DNA of 64,000 nucleotides. Source: Sceloporus undulatus (taxonomy: Eukaryota > Chordata > Lepidosauria > Squamata > Phrynosomatidae). The notes beneath the pieces were generated by a model that saw only the letters and a program-made list of their open reading frames with translations, was not told the origin of the DNA and did not search any database. Location: NCBI RefSeq assembly GCF_019175285.1, contig NC_056527.1, forward strand, positions 113,553,434-113,617,433, given 5' to 3'. The stretch's first letter is position 1, and each line of letters opens with the position of its first letter. Shown here piece by piece: positions 46,601-56,932 of this stretch. A program made the translations under genes and the position numbers.

Positions 46601-48028
46601 CAATAGGACGCGCAAGATAGAAGTCAGTAAGAGGAGTGAGACGTAGAATCATAGAGCTGGAAGACACCTCAAGGGCCATCCAGTCCAACCCCATTCTGCC
46701 ATGCAGGAACTCACAATGAAAGCATCCCCAACAGATGGCCATCCAGCCTCTCTTTAAAGGCCTTGAAAGAAGGAGACTCCACCAAATTCCATTGAGGGAT
46801 TGTCCTCCACTCTTGAACAGCTCTTACTGTCAAAAAGTTCCTCCTAATGTTTAGATGGAATTTCTTTTCCTGTAGTTTGCATCCATTGCTCCATGTCCTA
46901 GTTCATGAAGGTATTTCACTCTGAGGACACAGACTCTTTTTCTTACCTTAATTAACATCCTTAGACAGGAATTGTTTTGTATCCGAAAAAAGACATCTTG
47001 GCTTTTAACTTCTATGCTGTTATAAGGGGGGGGGGGGGAATCAATACTAGTAACCTTTTCACCAGCAAGAACTACTTATACACATTTTCCCCACACTTCT
47101 TCTATTTTGGCCAGACTTGCCCTTACAGCCATTTTTGTAAGTTTCCTTAAGCACATTTTTAGATTGTTTCTGTATTCTGTTTTAAATGGGACTGTACAAC
47201 TGTCTGCTCAAATGTTTCTCAATAAGACCATTTCCCCCCATTGATTGTTTCTTTCCACTTATTTTATTCACATCATCTCCTTTCCCCTTTTTCCCCTTTA
47301 GGGCTTATGTGGAATCCTAGTTTTGCAGCCCAATTACTCACCCATATTCATACATTTCCTCTCCTACAAAACTTAGATCTAGGCTTGCTACAATTGAAGG
47401 AAATGCAACACCCCACTTTTCCAAATAAGACCATTACTCACTTTGGAGGGAAACAGGCCAGTGTGCTTTGAATCATATTTTTAAAAAGAGAAGACTAGCA
47501 AAATATTAATGATTGAAAGAGATGCTATTGAACAAAAACTTAAAGGTTGTAGAGTCTTTCTTTACAAGTGGCCCGTGGTCCAAATGATTTCAGGGTGAGG
47601 TGACTACCAAGCACCATCTCTGTTTGACCCTACAGTCCACTAACCTCATTCAAGCTGACCAAAGTTAAAGGTTTGTAAGAGTTGTGGTCCAAAACATTTG
47701 GAGGGTCAAAGTTTCCGCGCCCTTATACTACATGAATCTTCACTGAGTATTGACATGATAAATATTGAGCTTACAGGAGAGATGGAAGGCAGAAAGAAAA
47801 AGTTCCTTACATTGGAATATCACCTTCTTCTACCTCCTCAGAAGGATGCGTCTTGAAGGAATGTGCATGATACAAATTCATGATCTGAGAAACAATCCCA
47901 CCAACAACAAAGTCACCAGGCTGATACCACTCGTGTGGCACAGGAATTAAATCTTCACTGAGGGACTGCATATCTATTGTGCATGTCACAAAAAGCAACA
48001 CAAACAGCAACAAAATCAGCAACACCAT
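37689..48028 (-). CDS. VMN2R: Vomeronasal type-2 receptor (V2R), complete six-exon gene
   Basis: Class C GPCR of vomeronasal sensory neurons, on the strand opposite the V segments. Exons (minus): 48,028-47,811; 45,566-45,275; 45,119-44,271; 42,506-42,279; 40,450-40,324; 38,587-37,689. All five introns are GT-AG and phases match (2, 0, 0, 0, 1), giving 870 codons plus TAA, the usual V2R length. Exon 1: signal peptide ([16 protein letters not shown]), then [14 protein letters not shown]. Exons 2-4: Venus-flytrap ligand domain ([44 protein letters not shown]). Exons 5-6: nine-cysteine linker ([27 protein letters not shown]). Exon 6: seven membrane segments and the tail [18 protein letters not shown]. 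No break seen. Introns hold a LINE, CR1 pieces, MITEs and a SINE. Why it sits inside the IGHV array is unknown; the ligand cannot be told from sequence. Confidence 0.96.
39073..39110. other. Perfect 17-bp hairpin in V2R intron 5
   Basis: CCCATTTATTAGGCAGT (39,073-39,089), 4-nt loop, exact reverse complement (39,094-39,110). No repeat family recognised around it. Confidence 0.85.
39690..40010. repeat. Dispersed GC-rich repeat in V2R intron 5
   Basis: Opens GGGCCAGTACAGACAGTCC; GC-rich block with overlapping frames on both strands, similar in wording to 860-1,520. Family unknown. Confidence 0.4.
40631..40825 (-). mobile_element. Sauria-type SINE, reverse, in V2R intron 4/5 region
   Basis: TTGTTGTTGTGTTGTTGTTT, CATGTAGTTTATGACTTACT, a B-box-complement GGGAATTGAACCTTGA and the complement of the head (CCAGTGCTCAAAGCACTAC). 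It lies in intron 4. Confidence 0.82.
41200..42062 (-). mobile_element. LINE reverse-transcriptase 3' part, in V2R intron 4
   Basis: On the minus strand 41,958-41,969 encodes YVDD, the RT catalytic motif, followed by [11 protein letters not shown], a stop, then [20 protein letters not shown]. The 3' portion down to 41,200 contains the conserved tail also present at 59,398-59,675. A non-LTR retrotransposon (RTE/BovB- or Vingi-like; not settled), decayed, in the same orientation as the V2R. Confidence 0.75.
43507..43730. mobile_element. Palindromic MITE in V2R intron 3
   Basis: GGCCAAAACACACTGCAGAA at the left and TTCTGCAGTGTGTTTTGGCC at the right are exact inverted ends; the inner arms are also mirrored. 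Confidence 0.82.
43823..44025. mobile_element. Tigger/pogo-like MITE in V2R intron 3
   Basis: CAGTGTACCCTTGGTGTC start and GATATGGAGGGATGATTG end, both flanked by TA. Same family type as 25,931-26,099. Confidence 0.72.
46000..46105 (-). mobile_element. Penelope-like terminal fragment in V2R intron 1
   Basis: Reverse complement holds CTGAAAATGCCAG, GATGAAACATCAGGAATAAA and CCAGAACACGACCACATAGC, the same layout as 19,470-19,550. The GAAAC of the hammerhead core is kept here. Confidence 0.5.
46470..46540 (+). mobile_element. CR1 3'-end fragment
   Basis: GGATTGGACTGGATGGCCAC and CTCTTCCAACTCTATGATTC, the CR1 3' terminus in forward orientation. Confidence 0.8.
46643..46930 (-). mobile_element. 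CR1 3' region, reverse
   Basis: AGAATCATAGAGCTGGAAGA and GGGCCATCCAGTCCAACCCC, then the typical CR1 upstream part (CTTACTGTCAAAAAGTTCCT). Truncated at its 5' side. Confidence 0.85.
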
Positions 48029-50652
48029 TTGAGGACAAAGCTCAGACCATGCTGAAGTCCACCTGGAACCTTACTTCAGGTATAGGATGAATTTAAACCA
48101 GCTAAACTGAACAGCAGCAGACTCTGTTAATGTACTGTATTCAGAGAACCCTTTCTAATCAAGCTTCAGTGCTAACACAGTTACAAAAGCATTTCATGAA
48201 CTACAGCCAATCTACTAAATCTGATGCCACAAATTGAAATGGGGAAGCTGGTATCACTGCGCAACGAGACACAGCCCTGCCTACATTGTCCTTCTCTCCC
48301 CAGCCCTATATGGCACAAGTGGAGGGTTTTATAATCTCTTTCAAGTTCACATTTGGGTTTCTTTTCTTCCACTTTCTGGAAAGGTGAGTGAGGTAATCTA
48401 GGAGAATCAATTACTTCCTATAATTGCAGAGGACATAACTACCTCTGTTGCAATGTGTGATTTCTCAGGAGCAGCACTGACAGAAAACATGTTTTGTTCT
48501 TTTTGATTTTACTTTAAGCTTTTCCTTAGGGAAATAGGGTAGAAAGGACTCTATAGTGTAGATACACACTTAGTTGAGGAACTAATGTCTTTGGTTTTTA
48601 AAAGAAGTTATTGCAGGATCTTTGTCTTCTGGCAGCCATGGGTAATGCTACATGGGCTATTTTGTACATGCAACTTTCCTTATAGAAGATCATGCCTTGA
48701 TTAAAGGTTTCTTCTGAAGACCTTTGCTGTCCTGAATTACAAGGAGGATTCTGTTAAGATTTCTGTTAAGATAGCCTGATAGTACAGAGATAGTTGTAGC
48801 TTTCCCTTTGTTGTCAGAATTACAAGGTTTGGCACACAATCTTGGAGACAGCCAGAAGAGACATCCATGTGCAGAAACTGTGGGAAGTAGTTATGGGCTG
48901 TAGTTTATGTCTGACACGAGGTTGAGTTTTGGAACTATGGCTGATAGCTCTGATCATTAGCCAATATGTTTAATGGACTTTTGTTATTTATCTTGTTTTA
49001 TCCTCTCGAATCAGTAAACTGAAAGTAGTACCAGGCATGCTGTCAGAACACACAAATAAATCCATATATGTCCCAATTACACATGACTTTTAGGGACCTT
49101 GTGACTTTGACAATAGCACATCTTTAGACAAATTGGACTCATTGACTGATAAACCTCCATTAAGCTGCAAATGAGGAGCATTGACAATTCTCCTTTTCCA
49201 GGAGAGGAATAAAAAAAGAAAAATAATATTGTCAATGTAATAAAAAAATGGATAGCTAGCTACAAATACGGTTTGTGGTTTCAACTGTGACCTGTTTTTT
49301 TCCCTCCCCTTGTTTCTTTATGTAAAAATGATTGGAGTTCCATAACAGTCAGATCCCGCAAGAGACTTACCCACAATTACCCTTTGACAGGTCAGACAAT
49401 TTTATCCACCTTCAATTTGATGTGCACAAGCATGCTTTGTTCAGTGGGGGAAATGTGTAAAACTAAGGGGAGAAATGTGTATTGGGAAAAGTACATGACA
49501 ACATAGTCACCATTTATATACTGGGTGGAGGGAGACTTTTGAAGGATGAGAAAGTCAGGCCAAAAATTCTGGTAGGATCTGATATCTAGAGATGTTTCCT
49601 AAATACCAAGAGGTGTTTACCATTTAATGTGTCCTTAGAATTTAGCAGCCAAGGGAACATGGCCCCTGAAACTGAACATTCTTTGTCAGCTGTCATGATT
49701 TGATCTTGATTTAACCATAATTAGAACAAATCCAGCCATCCTCAAATTAAAGCTGTCATAATTGTAATAGGCCTGGTATTATCATGACATATGCTGTCAC
49801 CCCCAACCTACATGCATCTAGTCGTACATAGTGGGAATTGCTTTGAGTAGATAGGCATAGGATTGGACAGGATACAACTTGCAGTACAAGAGACAGATGT
49901 AATCTTGAAACAATATAATTTTGTTAAGTATCAGGAACGAAAATTCAGATATCTCTCACCAAGATTCAATGCTTTAATGCCTAAAAAGTGAAACTGGAAA
50001 TATGTGTTTTCAGTTGATTGAATATGAATGCATGAAGTAAATCTATTCCACATCTGAACATGTTCATTCAGCTCATTCCAACCTGTTTCTACATTAAACT
50101 GCAATTGTTTTTTTTAAAAAAAGAATTCCATATGAAAATCCACTTTTTCCTATTAAATGCATTTATAGGCATTACAGATATTTTTATTTCTCAAAATATG
50201 CATTTGAGATATATTTTGATATTTTCTTTGCCTTTTTGTTTTTATTGGATTGGGTACAAAGTGAGAAAGCTCAGAAGTTATAGATATTCTGATTCCCATT
50301 ATTACCATTATTCTGAGCAGTGTGAATACAATCTGTTTGTACTCCAGCTGCTGAGAATCTATAAAATGTAACTATATATCATTGCTCAATTCATTTGATC
50401 TTTAAAGGTTTACTTTGCTTGTTTTTAAAAATAAAAAAGTATGCAAAGCATATATGAAAATAAAGTAATGAAAGAGGAAAGAGTGTATCAGAAAATGTCT
50501 CCATGGGGAGGCCAAAAAGTAAGACAACATTGTACACTATTTGGATTAATGGTGTTACAGATGCAAGGTGCCCATTTTGGGTCCTTCTTCAGCACTGATG
50601 CTCACTCATTGCCCTCTCAGATCTTACTTTTGATAGGAGAAAGGAAAATCAT
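48029..50652. other. Intergenic, V2R to VH14
   Basis: 2.6 kb, A/T-rich, with no gene, RNA gene or repeat family I can name. The V2R promoter should lie in its left part (minus strand upstream of 48,028), but I see no decisive element. Confidence 0.5.
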
Positions 50653-50660
50653 ATGCAAAT
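50653..50660 (+). promoter_or_regulatory. Ig octamer of VH14
   Basis: Perfect ATGCAAAT, 119 nt before the leader ATG. Confidence 0.88.
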
Positions 50661-50771
50661 TGCTTGCTTGTGATGCTTTCCATTTAAATAGCTTCATCTG
50701 CACATCAGGATTTACTGAGTTAATTCATTTGCTATCTCAGAAGACATTCCAACTCTTATTTGTTGCATAAA

Positions 50772-51217
50772 ATGTAGCTTCCCTTTATCTGTCTCTTCTT
50801 ATTAGCATCTCCATTGTGTGAGTATTGTGCTGATGAACTGCATGAATGAAATCTGTAAGAAGGCAAAGTTTAATTTAACAACTGCTTTTTCATTGACTCT
50901 AGATGTCCACTCCAGTGTCCAACTTGTGGAATCTGGACCAGAAACGCTGAGACCCGGGCAAACCCTCAGGCTAGCTTGCACTGTGACTGGGGATTCGTTG
51001 AAGAATGTATGGTGGGAATGGGTCCGCCAGGCTCCTGGAAAAGGACTGGAATGGCTGGGCCAAATAGACTGGAATGTCGATGAATGGCGTATACGCTATG
51101 CTCAGTCTCTTCAAAGCCGAACAATCCTCTCTGCTGATTCCTCTAAGAATGAGTTTTATCTTGAGCTGAGATCCCTGACAGCTCAAGACACAGCCACCTA
51201 TTACTGTGCCAGAAAAG
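50772..51217 (+). pseudogene. IGHV: IGHV segment VH14, family E, leader nonsense
   Basis: Leader exon 50,772-50,817 aligns codon for codon with VH16, but its second codon is TAG (50,775-50,777) where VH16 and VH18 have AAG. Donor GTGAGT is intact. The V exon 50,903-51,217 is fully open: [16 protein letters not shown], Cys23 in LRLACTVTG, FR2 [17 protein letters not shown]2 QIDWNVDEWRIRY, FR3 [18 protein letters not shown], end ATYYCARKA. The octamer and heptamer are good. One base change seems to silence an otherwise sound V gene. No other in-frame ATG exists in the leader exon. A sequencing error at this base is possible. Confidence 0.85.
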
Positions 51218-51256
51218 CACAGTGAGACAAAGTAATTCAGAAGCTGTCAAAAAAGA
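51218..51256 (+). other. 23-RSS of VH14
   Basis: Heptamer CACAGTG (51,218-51,224), 23-bp spacer, weak A-rich nonamer CAAAAAAGA (51,248-51,256). Confidence 0.8.
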
Positions 51257-51696
51257 GGAAGGTATTTTGTACTGTCTCTCCAAGATCCTGCATGGGAACA
51301 GTTGTTCTGGAGCCATACATTTCTCCCTTTCTTTTTCATGTTGCTCAGGCATCTTATACAATGTTTGAGGGGATCTCAATACTGGATTCCTCTTTCAGTC
51401 AGATCCAGAAGCTTGAGAGATCTACTGAAATATAGCATCCATATCTCTTCATAAAACTAGGACTCCCCATCCACCCGCTTTACACAAGAGGGCAGCAGTG
51501 ACATATGTCACTGAGCATGAGGGAAATAAAATGTGTGTCTAAATATGTGATATTATTTGTAAGGTTAATCATTTCCCCAGCTGTATGTCTGAAAATTCTG
51601 GGAGTCTCTTTAAAAATTATCACCAAAAGTGATTTTGCCATAACTTTCTCTCCAAAGAAACAAGGCAGAGTTCTGTCCATCCCCATTTTCCACTCT

Positions 51697-51860
51697 CTAA
51701 GGCAAGTCACATCCATTCAGCCTCAGGAAAAGGCAACAGCAAATCTCTAAGAAATTTTGCCATGAAACCCCCATGATAGGTCTTAGGGTCACTGTAAGTC
51801 AGAAACAACTTGAAGGCACACAGCAGCTGCAGCAACAACAACAAAAACAACAACAACAAC
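51697..51860 (+). mobile_element. Sauria-type SINE, 5'-truncated
   Basis: GGCAAGTCACATCCATTCAG, GTCACTGTAAGTCAGAAACA and an (AAC)n tail. Confidence 0.82.
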
Positions 51861-52039
51861 GTAATAAAATAATTTATTTGGGCATATTGGAATTCACATC
51901 ATTTTTGAATCTGATCTCTTTGCGAGACAGGGTAAATGTCTCACAGTGATGGGGAGCACAAGAAGACACAAAATAAATGCTTCAAGGTCCAACAGATCCA
52001 CAAGTACAATGCATCAAGTGGAAGCAATGCACTTAGAGT

Positions 52040-52340
52040 AACAATGGTGCTCGCTAGATGGGCCCTATGAGGTGCCATCGTGACGTGCGAGGGGTGGCAC
52101 TTTCAGACGCCTCTCACCCCTCGCACGTGATGAGGGTGTCAAAATTGTGGTGCCCTGTACATACGGGCACCGCCTTTTTGACGTGATGGACGCCTAGCGT
52201 CCGCACGTCTCGGCGCCTTTATGGCGCTGCAAGTGCACCATTGGCGCCTTGCGGCGTCACAATGGCACTGCAAAAAGAACCCATGTTGTTTGTCCATTGC
52301 GGCTCCCTCACACAGCAAATTAGGGCGGTGGTAGACTGCC
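52040..52340. repeat. CpG-rich dispersed repeat with hairpin
   Basis: Unusually CpG-rich for this window (GACGTGATGGACGCC, GGCGCCTTGCGGCGTC). Contains a perfect 14-bp inverted repeat: ACGTGCGAGGGGTG (52,083-52,096) and CACCCCTCGCACGT (52,115-52,128). Family not recognised; probably a foldback transposon rather than a CpG island. Confidence 0.5.
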
Positions 52341-52399
52341 CTTTTGAGCACTTTGTATCCTGCCATTATGAAATAATGTGGAAGAGGTCATAGGGCTTT

Positions 52400-52745
52400 T
52401 TAAGGCAAGGAATATTCAGAGGTGGTTTTGCCCATTCCTTCCTCTGAAATATAGCCTACAGCACCTATTATATTTGTTTGATACGTACCCTACAACAATT
52501 CCACAGTCATAGCTGGAGACACCTCCAGTGATCATCAAAGTCTTCCTTTGATTTGCTGTGGTTATATTTCTTCACATCTCCTCTGATTTATGTCTGTCCT
52601 ATCAGAGGGTTTTCTTGGCAAGACTTTTTCAGACAAGGGGTACAGTTGCCTTTCTTTCAGGCTGAGAGAGTGTGACCTGCTCAAGGGTTTTTTTCTTGGC
52701 TGAGTGGCGATTTGTACTGTGCACTCCCGGCGTTCTAGTCCAGGT
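52400..52745 (-). mobile_element. Two reverse SINE fragments
   Basis: TTCAGAGGTGGTTTTGCCCA (52,400-52,520) and CTATCAGAGGGTTTTCTTGG with CAGGCTGAGAGAGTGTGACC (52,570-52,745) are reverse Sauria-type SINE parts. The first type recurs at the window's right edge. Confidence 0.65.
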
Positions 52746-53184
52746 AAGTGCATAAAACTGCAAACTAGATGGTGGTGATGGAGAAGAAGAAGAGGAGGAG
52801 GAGGAAGAGTAAGAGGATACCTTTCTCATATATGAAAGGACACATGCTTCCATCGTCTTCGAGAAGACTAGAAACAACAGCTGCAATAGTCCAGTAACAT
52901 CTTGATCTATTCTACCACTATGCATTAAGGTAGAATCTATGTATACTATGGTTGGTAGTTATTCTTCTATCTTTTATTGAAAGGTTCCCCATGTGGAGAT
53001 TTTACATGCATATTTGTACTTACTGGTAATATGTTTTTCTTAACTCTACTCGCCATTCCATTCTTTCAACCCATAATTCCAATCTCATGCCCCCTCCAGC
53101 AAACCAGTTTACTGTTTCCTCTGTCTCTGTGTATAACTAAATAGCTATAGTTAAGAAAGCTGCTGCTCTTTTATATGGAAAGGT

Positions 53185-53192
53185 ATGTAAAT
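53185..53192 (+). promoter_or_regulatory. Octamer-like site of VH15
   Basis: ATGTAAAT (7 of 8), 118 nt before the ATG; the same variant occurs at VH19. Confidence 0.6.
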
Positions 53193-53302
53193 GTAGAGGT
53201 CGGTTCTTGTTTAAATTGGTCAAATCCTCTTCCCACCACAGCTACAACTAGCAAGGCAGCTCATGTGTGACAGTGATCATTTTCAAAGGATCAAACAGAA
53301 AT

Positions 53303-54098
53303 ATGATTTTATTGCTTCACGTAGCTTTCAGTTTGGCAATCTTGAAAGGTAATTATTCTTCTAGATGCACCTGACAAGGGCTGAATCTGCACAGCAGACT
53401 TAATCCAGTCTGGTACCACTTCAATTGCCACGGCTTTCTCCTATGGAATCTGGGGACTTGTAGTTTGTTGTGACACAAGAGCTCTCTGACAGAGAAGGCT
53501 AAATATCTGGCAAAACTACAAATCCTAGAATTCTATAACATTGAACCATGATAGTTAAACTGCATTATTTCTTCAGTGCAGATTCAGCCAAAGAGACAGT
53601 GTCAAAGCCAGTACTGGTGAAGAAGTGGTCTCCATTTGTTGCAGGACAACAAGTATAATCATTCCTGGCATTGACTAAGCGGTATAGAACTGATGGATGT
53701 TGAAGTCCATCAACAAATGAAGAAAAGGAAGTTGCTCATATTTGATGATTGATTCCTAAGGAAATCTATGAACATTTTTCTTTCCAGGCATCCAATCAGA
53801 GGCTCATCTGGAACAGTCTGCAGGAGGCATTAAAAAACCTGGAGAATCCCTCCGTCTGTCCTGTCAAGGATCAGGGTTCGATTTTGGCAGCTCTGGCATG
53901 CATTGGATACGACAGGCTCCTGGGAAAGGGCTGGAATGGATTGCAGTTATATGGTATGATGGGAGCCAGTAATACTATGCAGACTCGGTGAAAGGGCGCT
54001 TCACCATCTCCAGGAACAACCCTTCAAGCATGCTGTATCTGCAAATGAACAACCTGAGACCAGAAGACACTGCAGTGTATTACTGTGAAGCCAGGAAC
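53303..54098 (+). pseudogene. IGHV: IGHV pseudogene VH15, family D
   Basis: Leader exon 53,303-53,348 (MILLLHVAFSLAILK, donor GTAATT) is open. V exon 53,788-54,098 after [22 protein letters not shown], Cys23 in [11 protein letters not shown]2 [16 protein letters not shown]3 [23 protein letters not shown] at 53,970-53,972 in CDR2 interrupts it, where VH17 has a sense codon. The end reads AVYYCEARN, with bases gained between the last Cys and the heptamer. The leader intron is long (439 nt) because a palindromic MITE (53,378-53,592) sits in it. Pseudogene by the in-frame stop; otherwise close to VH17. Confidence 0.92.
53378..53592. mobile_element. Palindromic MITE in VH15 leader intron
   Basis: GGGCTGAATCTGCACAGCAG start, TCTTCAGTGCAGATTCAGCC end, mirrored arms with CAAAACTACAAATCCTAG. 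Confidence 0.8.
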
Positions 54099-54137
54099 CA
54101 CAATGAGGGGAAGTGAATCTGAAGCCAGACAAAAACC
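54099..54137 (+). other. 23-RSS of VH15
   Basis: Heptamer CACAATG (54,099-54,105), 23-bp spacer, nonamer ACAAAAACC (54,129-54,137). Confidence 0.85.
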
Positions 54138-56148
54138 AGCCCTTGCTCCCAGCAACTCTGCAGTTGCTTTAACAAAACAAGATTCAGAGTACAAACTGGA
54201 AGTATATCAAGAGCTCTCAAAACTAAGCAGAATTTTTTCCCATTCTCAAATGGAAATCTACTTTTCCTCACATTGGGAAGATACCTCTGGCAGCTTGGAA
54301 TATGAATAAATGCCTTTTCTATTCTAATTTCTGCACATGAAACATTTTCTCATCCCAATCATTGGATTTATGAGCAAACATGTTTGTAATATGTGTAATT
54401 AAGGGTTTTTTTTTTTTTAATGGATTGGAAATGTAAAACGAGAACATATTTATGGATATCCGTTTGGCTGCCAAAATTTTTGGTTAGTGGTGTTTTCATC
54501 TCCATTTAGTGTATGCTATAAGTTACTTCACATTTTATTTTAGAGGTTGAGCAGTGGGTGGATATGTTAAAAGTGTATAAAATGAAGGATAAAATGTGTA
54601 TAAAATAAAGCCTGACACTTTTCACCTTGTCTCTCTGCAACATGGAATGCACTAATAAAGCTGAATTTGGGGAGATTTTGGGATAACTAAGGGAAGCATT
54701 TCACACAATATATAATTATTATTAATTATTATTTTATTTACTTACATCCCACCTTTCTCCTAATATGGGAACTTGGTGGTGAGTCAGTATATAATAAAAT
54801 CCAGGAATTTGGTTCCATAAGATGAAAGCATGACCATAAATGTAGGCACCTTTAAAGGCGACTAGACTAATTATTTGAGGGAGGTCAGGTCCTGTCTCAG
54901 TTTCTCAACATCATTATGGTTTTATATTATATCCAAGATCAAGTGAAGTGTCTGTCTCTTAGCTCCATATAACCAAGTGTTTCACTTTGCTTCTTGTTCT
55001 GAGACAAAGCTGTCTGTAAACTGTCCCCTCTCACAACTTGCACCTTTTGTGCTGCAATATAATACCATTATAATTGGATTAACTTCTAAACTATATTCTG
55101 TTTTATTAAATGGTTCATTTGACAACTTTTAAGGGGTTAAACAATCTTGGAGAAAGATCTTGGTTTTGAAATTGAGAATTATTGGCGGTCTTCTCTGCAG
55201 AACCCCTCGCCTATAAAGTCAGTATCTGTCAAATTGGTTAAAACAATGAAATTAATCTTCATTCGTATGATAAGCCATTAAAACTTTGTTACAAATATAA
55301 GCAAATGTCAATGCTGAATAAATTATAATGAAATAGGTAACTTTTTCACATGTGGTGGCTATGCCCTTTGGTGGAAGTATTACAGTAAAAAAAACTCTAC
55401 AAAAATGAGAAAAATAATTCACCAGAATATAATGGTTACACCATCATTTGGTATACTCTCATTCTTTGCAAAAGGTAACAGTATTTCACCTAAACAACAA
55501 TGTTCTTTTGTTTAGCAGTAAGGATAGTGATTGCACAACAATGGAAATCTGTACATAATTTACCAATGGTTCTTTGGAAACAGAAAATGCCCTTGGAAAC
55601 AAAAAAAAGAAAAGAAAAGAAACTTATTGGTAAACAAAAACATCTGAAAATAAACCCTATGAAGAAACTTTTTTTACTGAGTGGTTTCCATTTATTGATT
55701 ATGCTAATATGGCAAGGATGCATTAATACTTCCGTATTCACAAACTGAACTTTGGAATGATGTTCTACCATAATTCTAATTTCTATAAAGAGTTTTAGGC
55801 AAATACTTATCATTTAAAACATTGGTTCCAGAACCTGTATTTTAAATGTCTGGTCAGTAGTTGTCTTTGTTTTGTATTTGAGTAAATAATTCATGTTTTC
55901 TTGTTGTTTTCCTATAATAAAACCCAGGTTAAAAAGAAAGAAAAACCTTCTCTGTATAGCAGTGAGAAGAAACTTTTGGAAGATTCTTGTTTGCCATGCA
56001 AGGATGAACAAAGTCATGATTTAGATCCCTAATCATACTGGGGGCAGATCTGTTTTTGTTCTGGTTGTAGAATCTGAGATCTCATGCGTCCCTGGAGTCT
56101 TCAGACAAATTGCTTATTCCAGCTACAGCATGACTATATGGAAATCAC
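54138..56148. other. Intergenic, VH15 to VH16
   Basis: A/T-rich. The first 60 bases resemble sequence after VH17. About 54,400-56,100 holds no gene or named repeat that I can support. Confidence 0.5.
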
Positions 56149-56156
56149 ATGCAAAT
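56149..56156 (+). promoter_or_regulatory. Ig octamer of VH16
   Basis: Perfect ATGCAAAT, 94 nt before the ATG; flanks match those at VH18. Confidence 0.88.
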
Positions 56157-56242
56157 TGTCTTTTCATTTAAACAGAATCTGACAATTCACTGGGGATTCA
56201 AGCCTGCCATTGATCAAAAGGACGGGTTTCTCATACTGAACA

Positions 56243-56893
56243 ATGAAGCTTCCTTTAATTTTTATTTTACTCTTTGCAGCTCCACTGTGTGAGTATCTTC
56301 TAGGTCAGCAGTTCTCAACCTGTGGGTTGAGACCACTTTGGGGGTCAAACGACCCTTTCACAGGGGTCACCTAAGACCATTGGACAACTCATATTTCTGA
56401 TGGTCTTAGGAACCGGAACACCACTCCTTTTTATGGTTGGGGGTATCACCACAGCATGAGGAACTGTATTAAAGGGTCATGGCATTAGGAAGGTTGGAAA
56501 CCACTGTTCTAGATAAAAGCAAAGGAGGAAATGTTCAAGTTTATATTTTATTAATGAATGTTTTATTGTTTATTTTAGATGTCCACTCCAGTGTCCAACT
56601 TGTGGAATCTGGACCTGAAACACTGGCCCCTGGGCAAACCCTCAGGCTAACTTGCACTGTCACAGGAGATTCTGTGGAGAATGCTTACTGGGAATGGATT
56701 CGTCAGGCTCCCGGAAAAGGACTGGAATGGTTGGGCCAGATAGACTGGGATGGTTCATCATGGCGCACATACTATGCCTCATCTCTCCAAAGCCGATCCA
56801 CCCTCTCGGCTGATTCCTCCAAGAATGAGTATTATCTGGAGTTGAGATCTTTGACAGCTGCAGACTCAGCTACCTATTACTGTGCCCGAAGAC
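56243..56893 (+). CDS. IGHV: IGHV segment VH16, family E, open
   Basis: Leader exon 56,243-56,288 ([15 protein letters not shown], donor GTGAGT). V exon 56,579-56,893 after [22 protein letters not shown], Cys23 in [12 protein letters not shown]1 [10 protein letters not shown]2 [17 protein letters not shown]2 [15 protein letters not shown]3 [18 protein letters not shown], end ATYYCARRP. The leader intron is 290 nt because a 201-bp hAT MITE sits in it, 17 nt past the donor; the branch region near the acceptor seems untouched. Open throughout, best-preserved member of family E together with VH18. Confidence 0.95.
56306..56506. mobile_element. SPIN-like hAT MITE in VH16 leader intron
   Basis: Ends CAGCAGTTCTCAACC and GGTTGGAAACCACTG with flanking TTCTAGGT and TTCTAGAT (7 of 8 bases alike), as expected of an 8-bp hAT target duplication. 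The inside (CGACCCTTTCACAGGGGTCA, AACTGTATTAAAGGGTC) resembles short non-autonomous SPIN/Charlie-type hAT copies. Confidence 0.8.
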
Positions 56894-56932
56894 CACAGTG
56901 AGACAAAACAAAGAAGGAACTGCACAAAAAGG
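56894..56932 (+). other. 23-RSS of VH16
   Basis: Heptamer CACAGTG (56,894-56,900), 23-bp spacer, nonamer ACAAAAAGG (56,924-56,932). Confidence 0.93.

Larger units (their letters stand above)
51257..53184. other. Intergenic, VH14 to VH15
   Basis: SINE (51,697-51,860), a CpG-rich repeat (52,040-52,340), reverse SINE pieces (52,400-52,520 and 52,570-52,745) and a GGA-rich run (52,786-52,810). No gene recognised. Confidence 0.55.

Noticed and set aside
50818-50902. In-frame ATG just upstream of the VH14 V exon as a possible replacement start
   Set aside because: It begins at the leader donor inside the intron and gives no proper signal peptide; similar upstream Met codons before VH06, VH09 and VH16 V exons are chance extensions into the intron.
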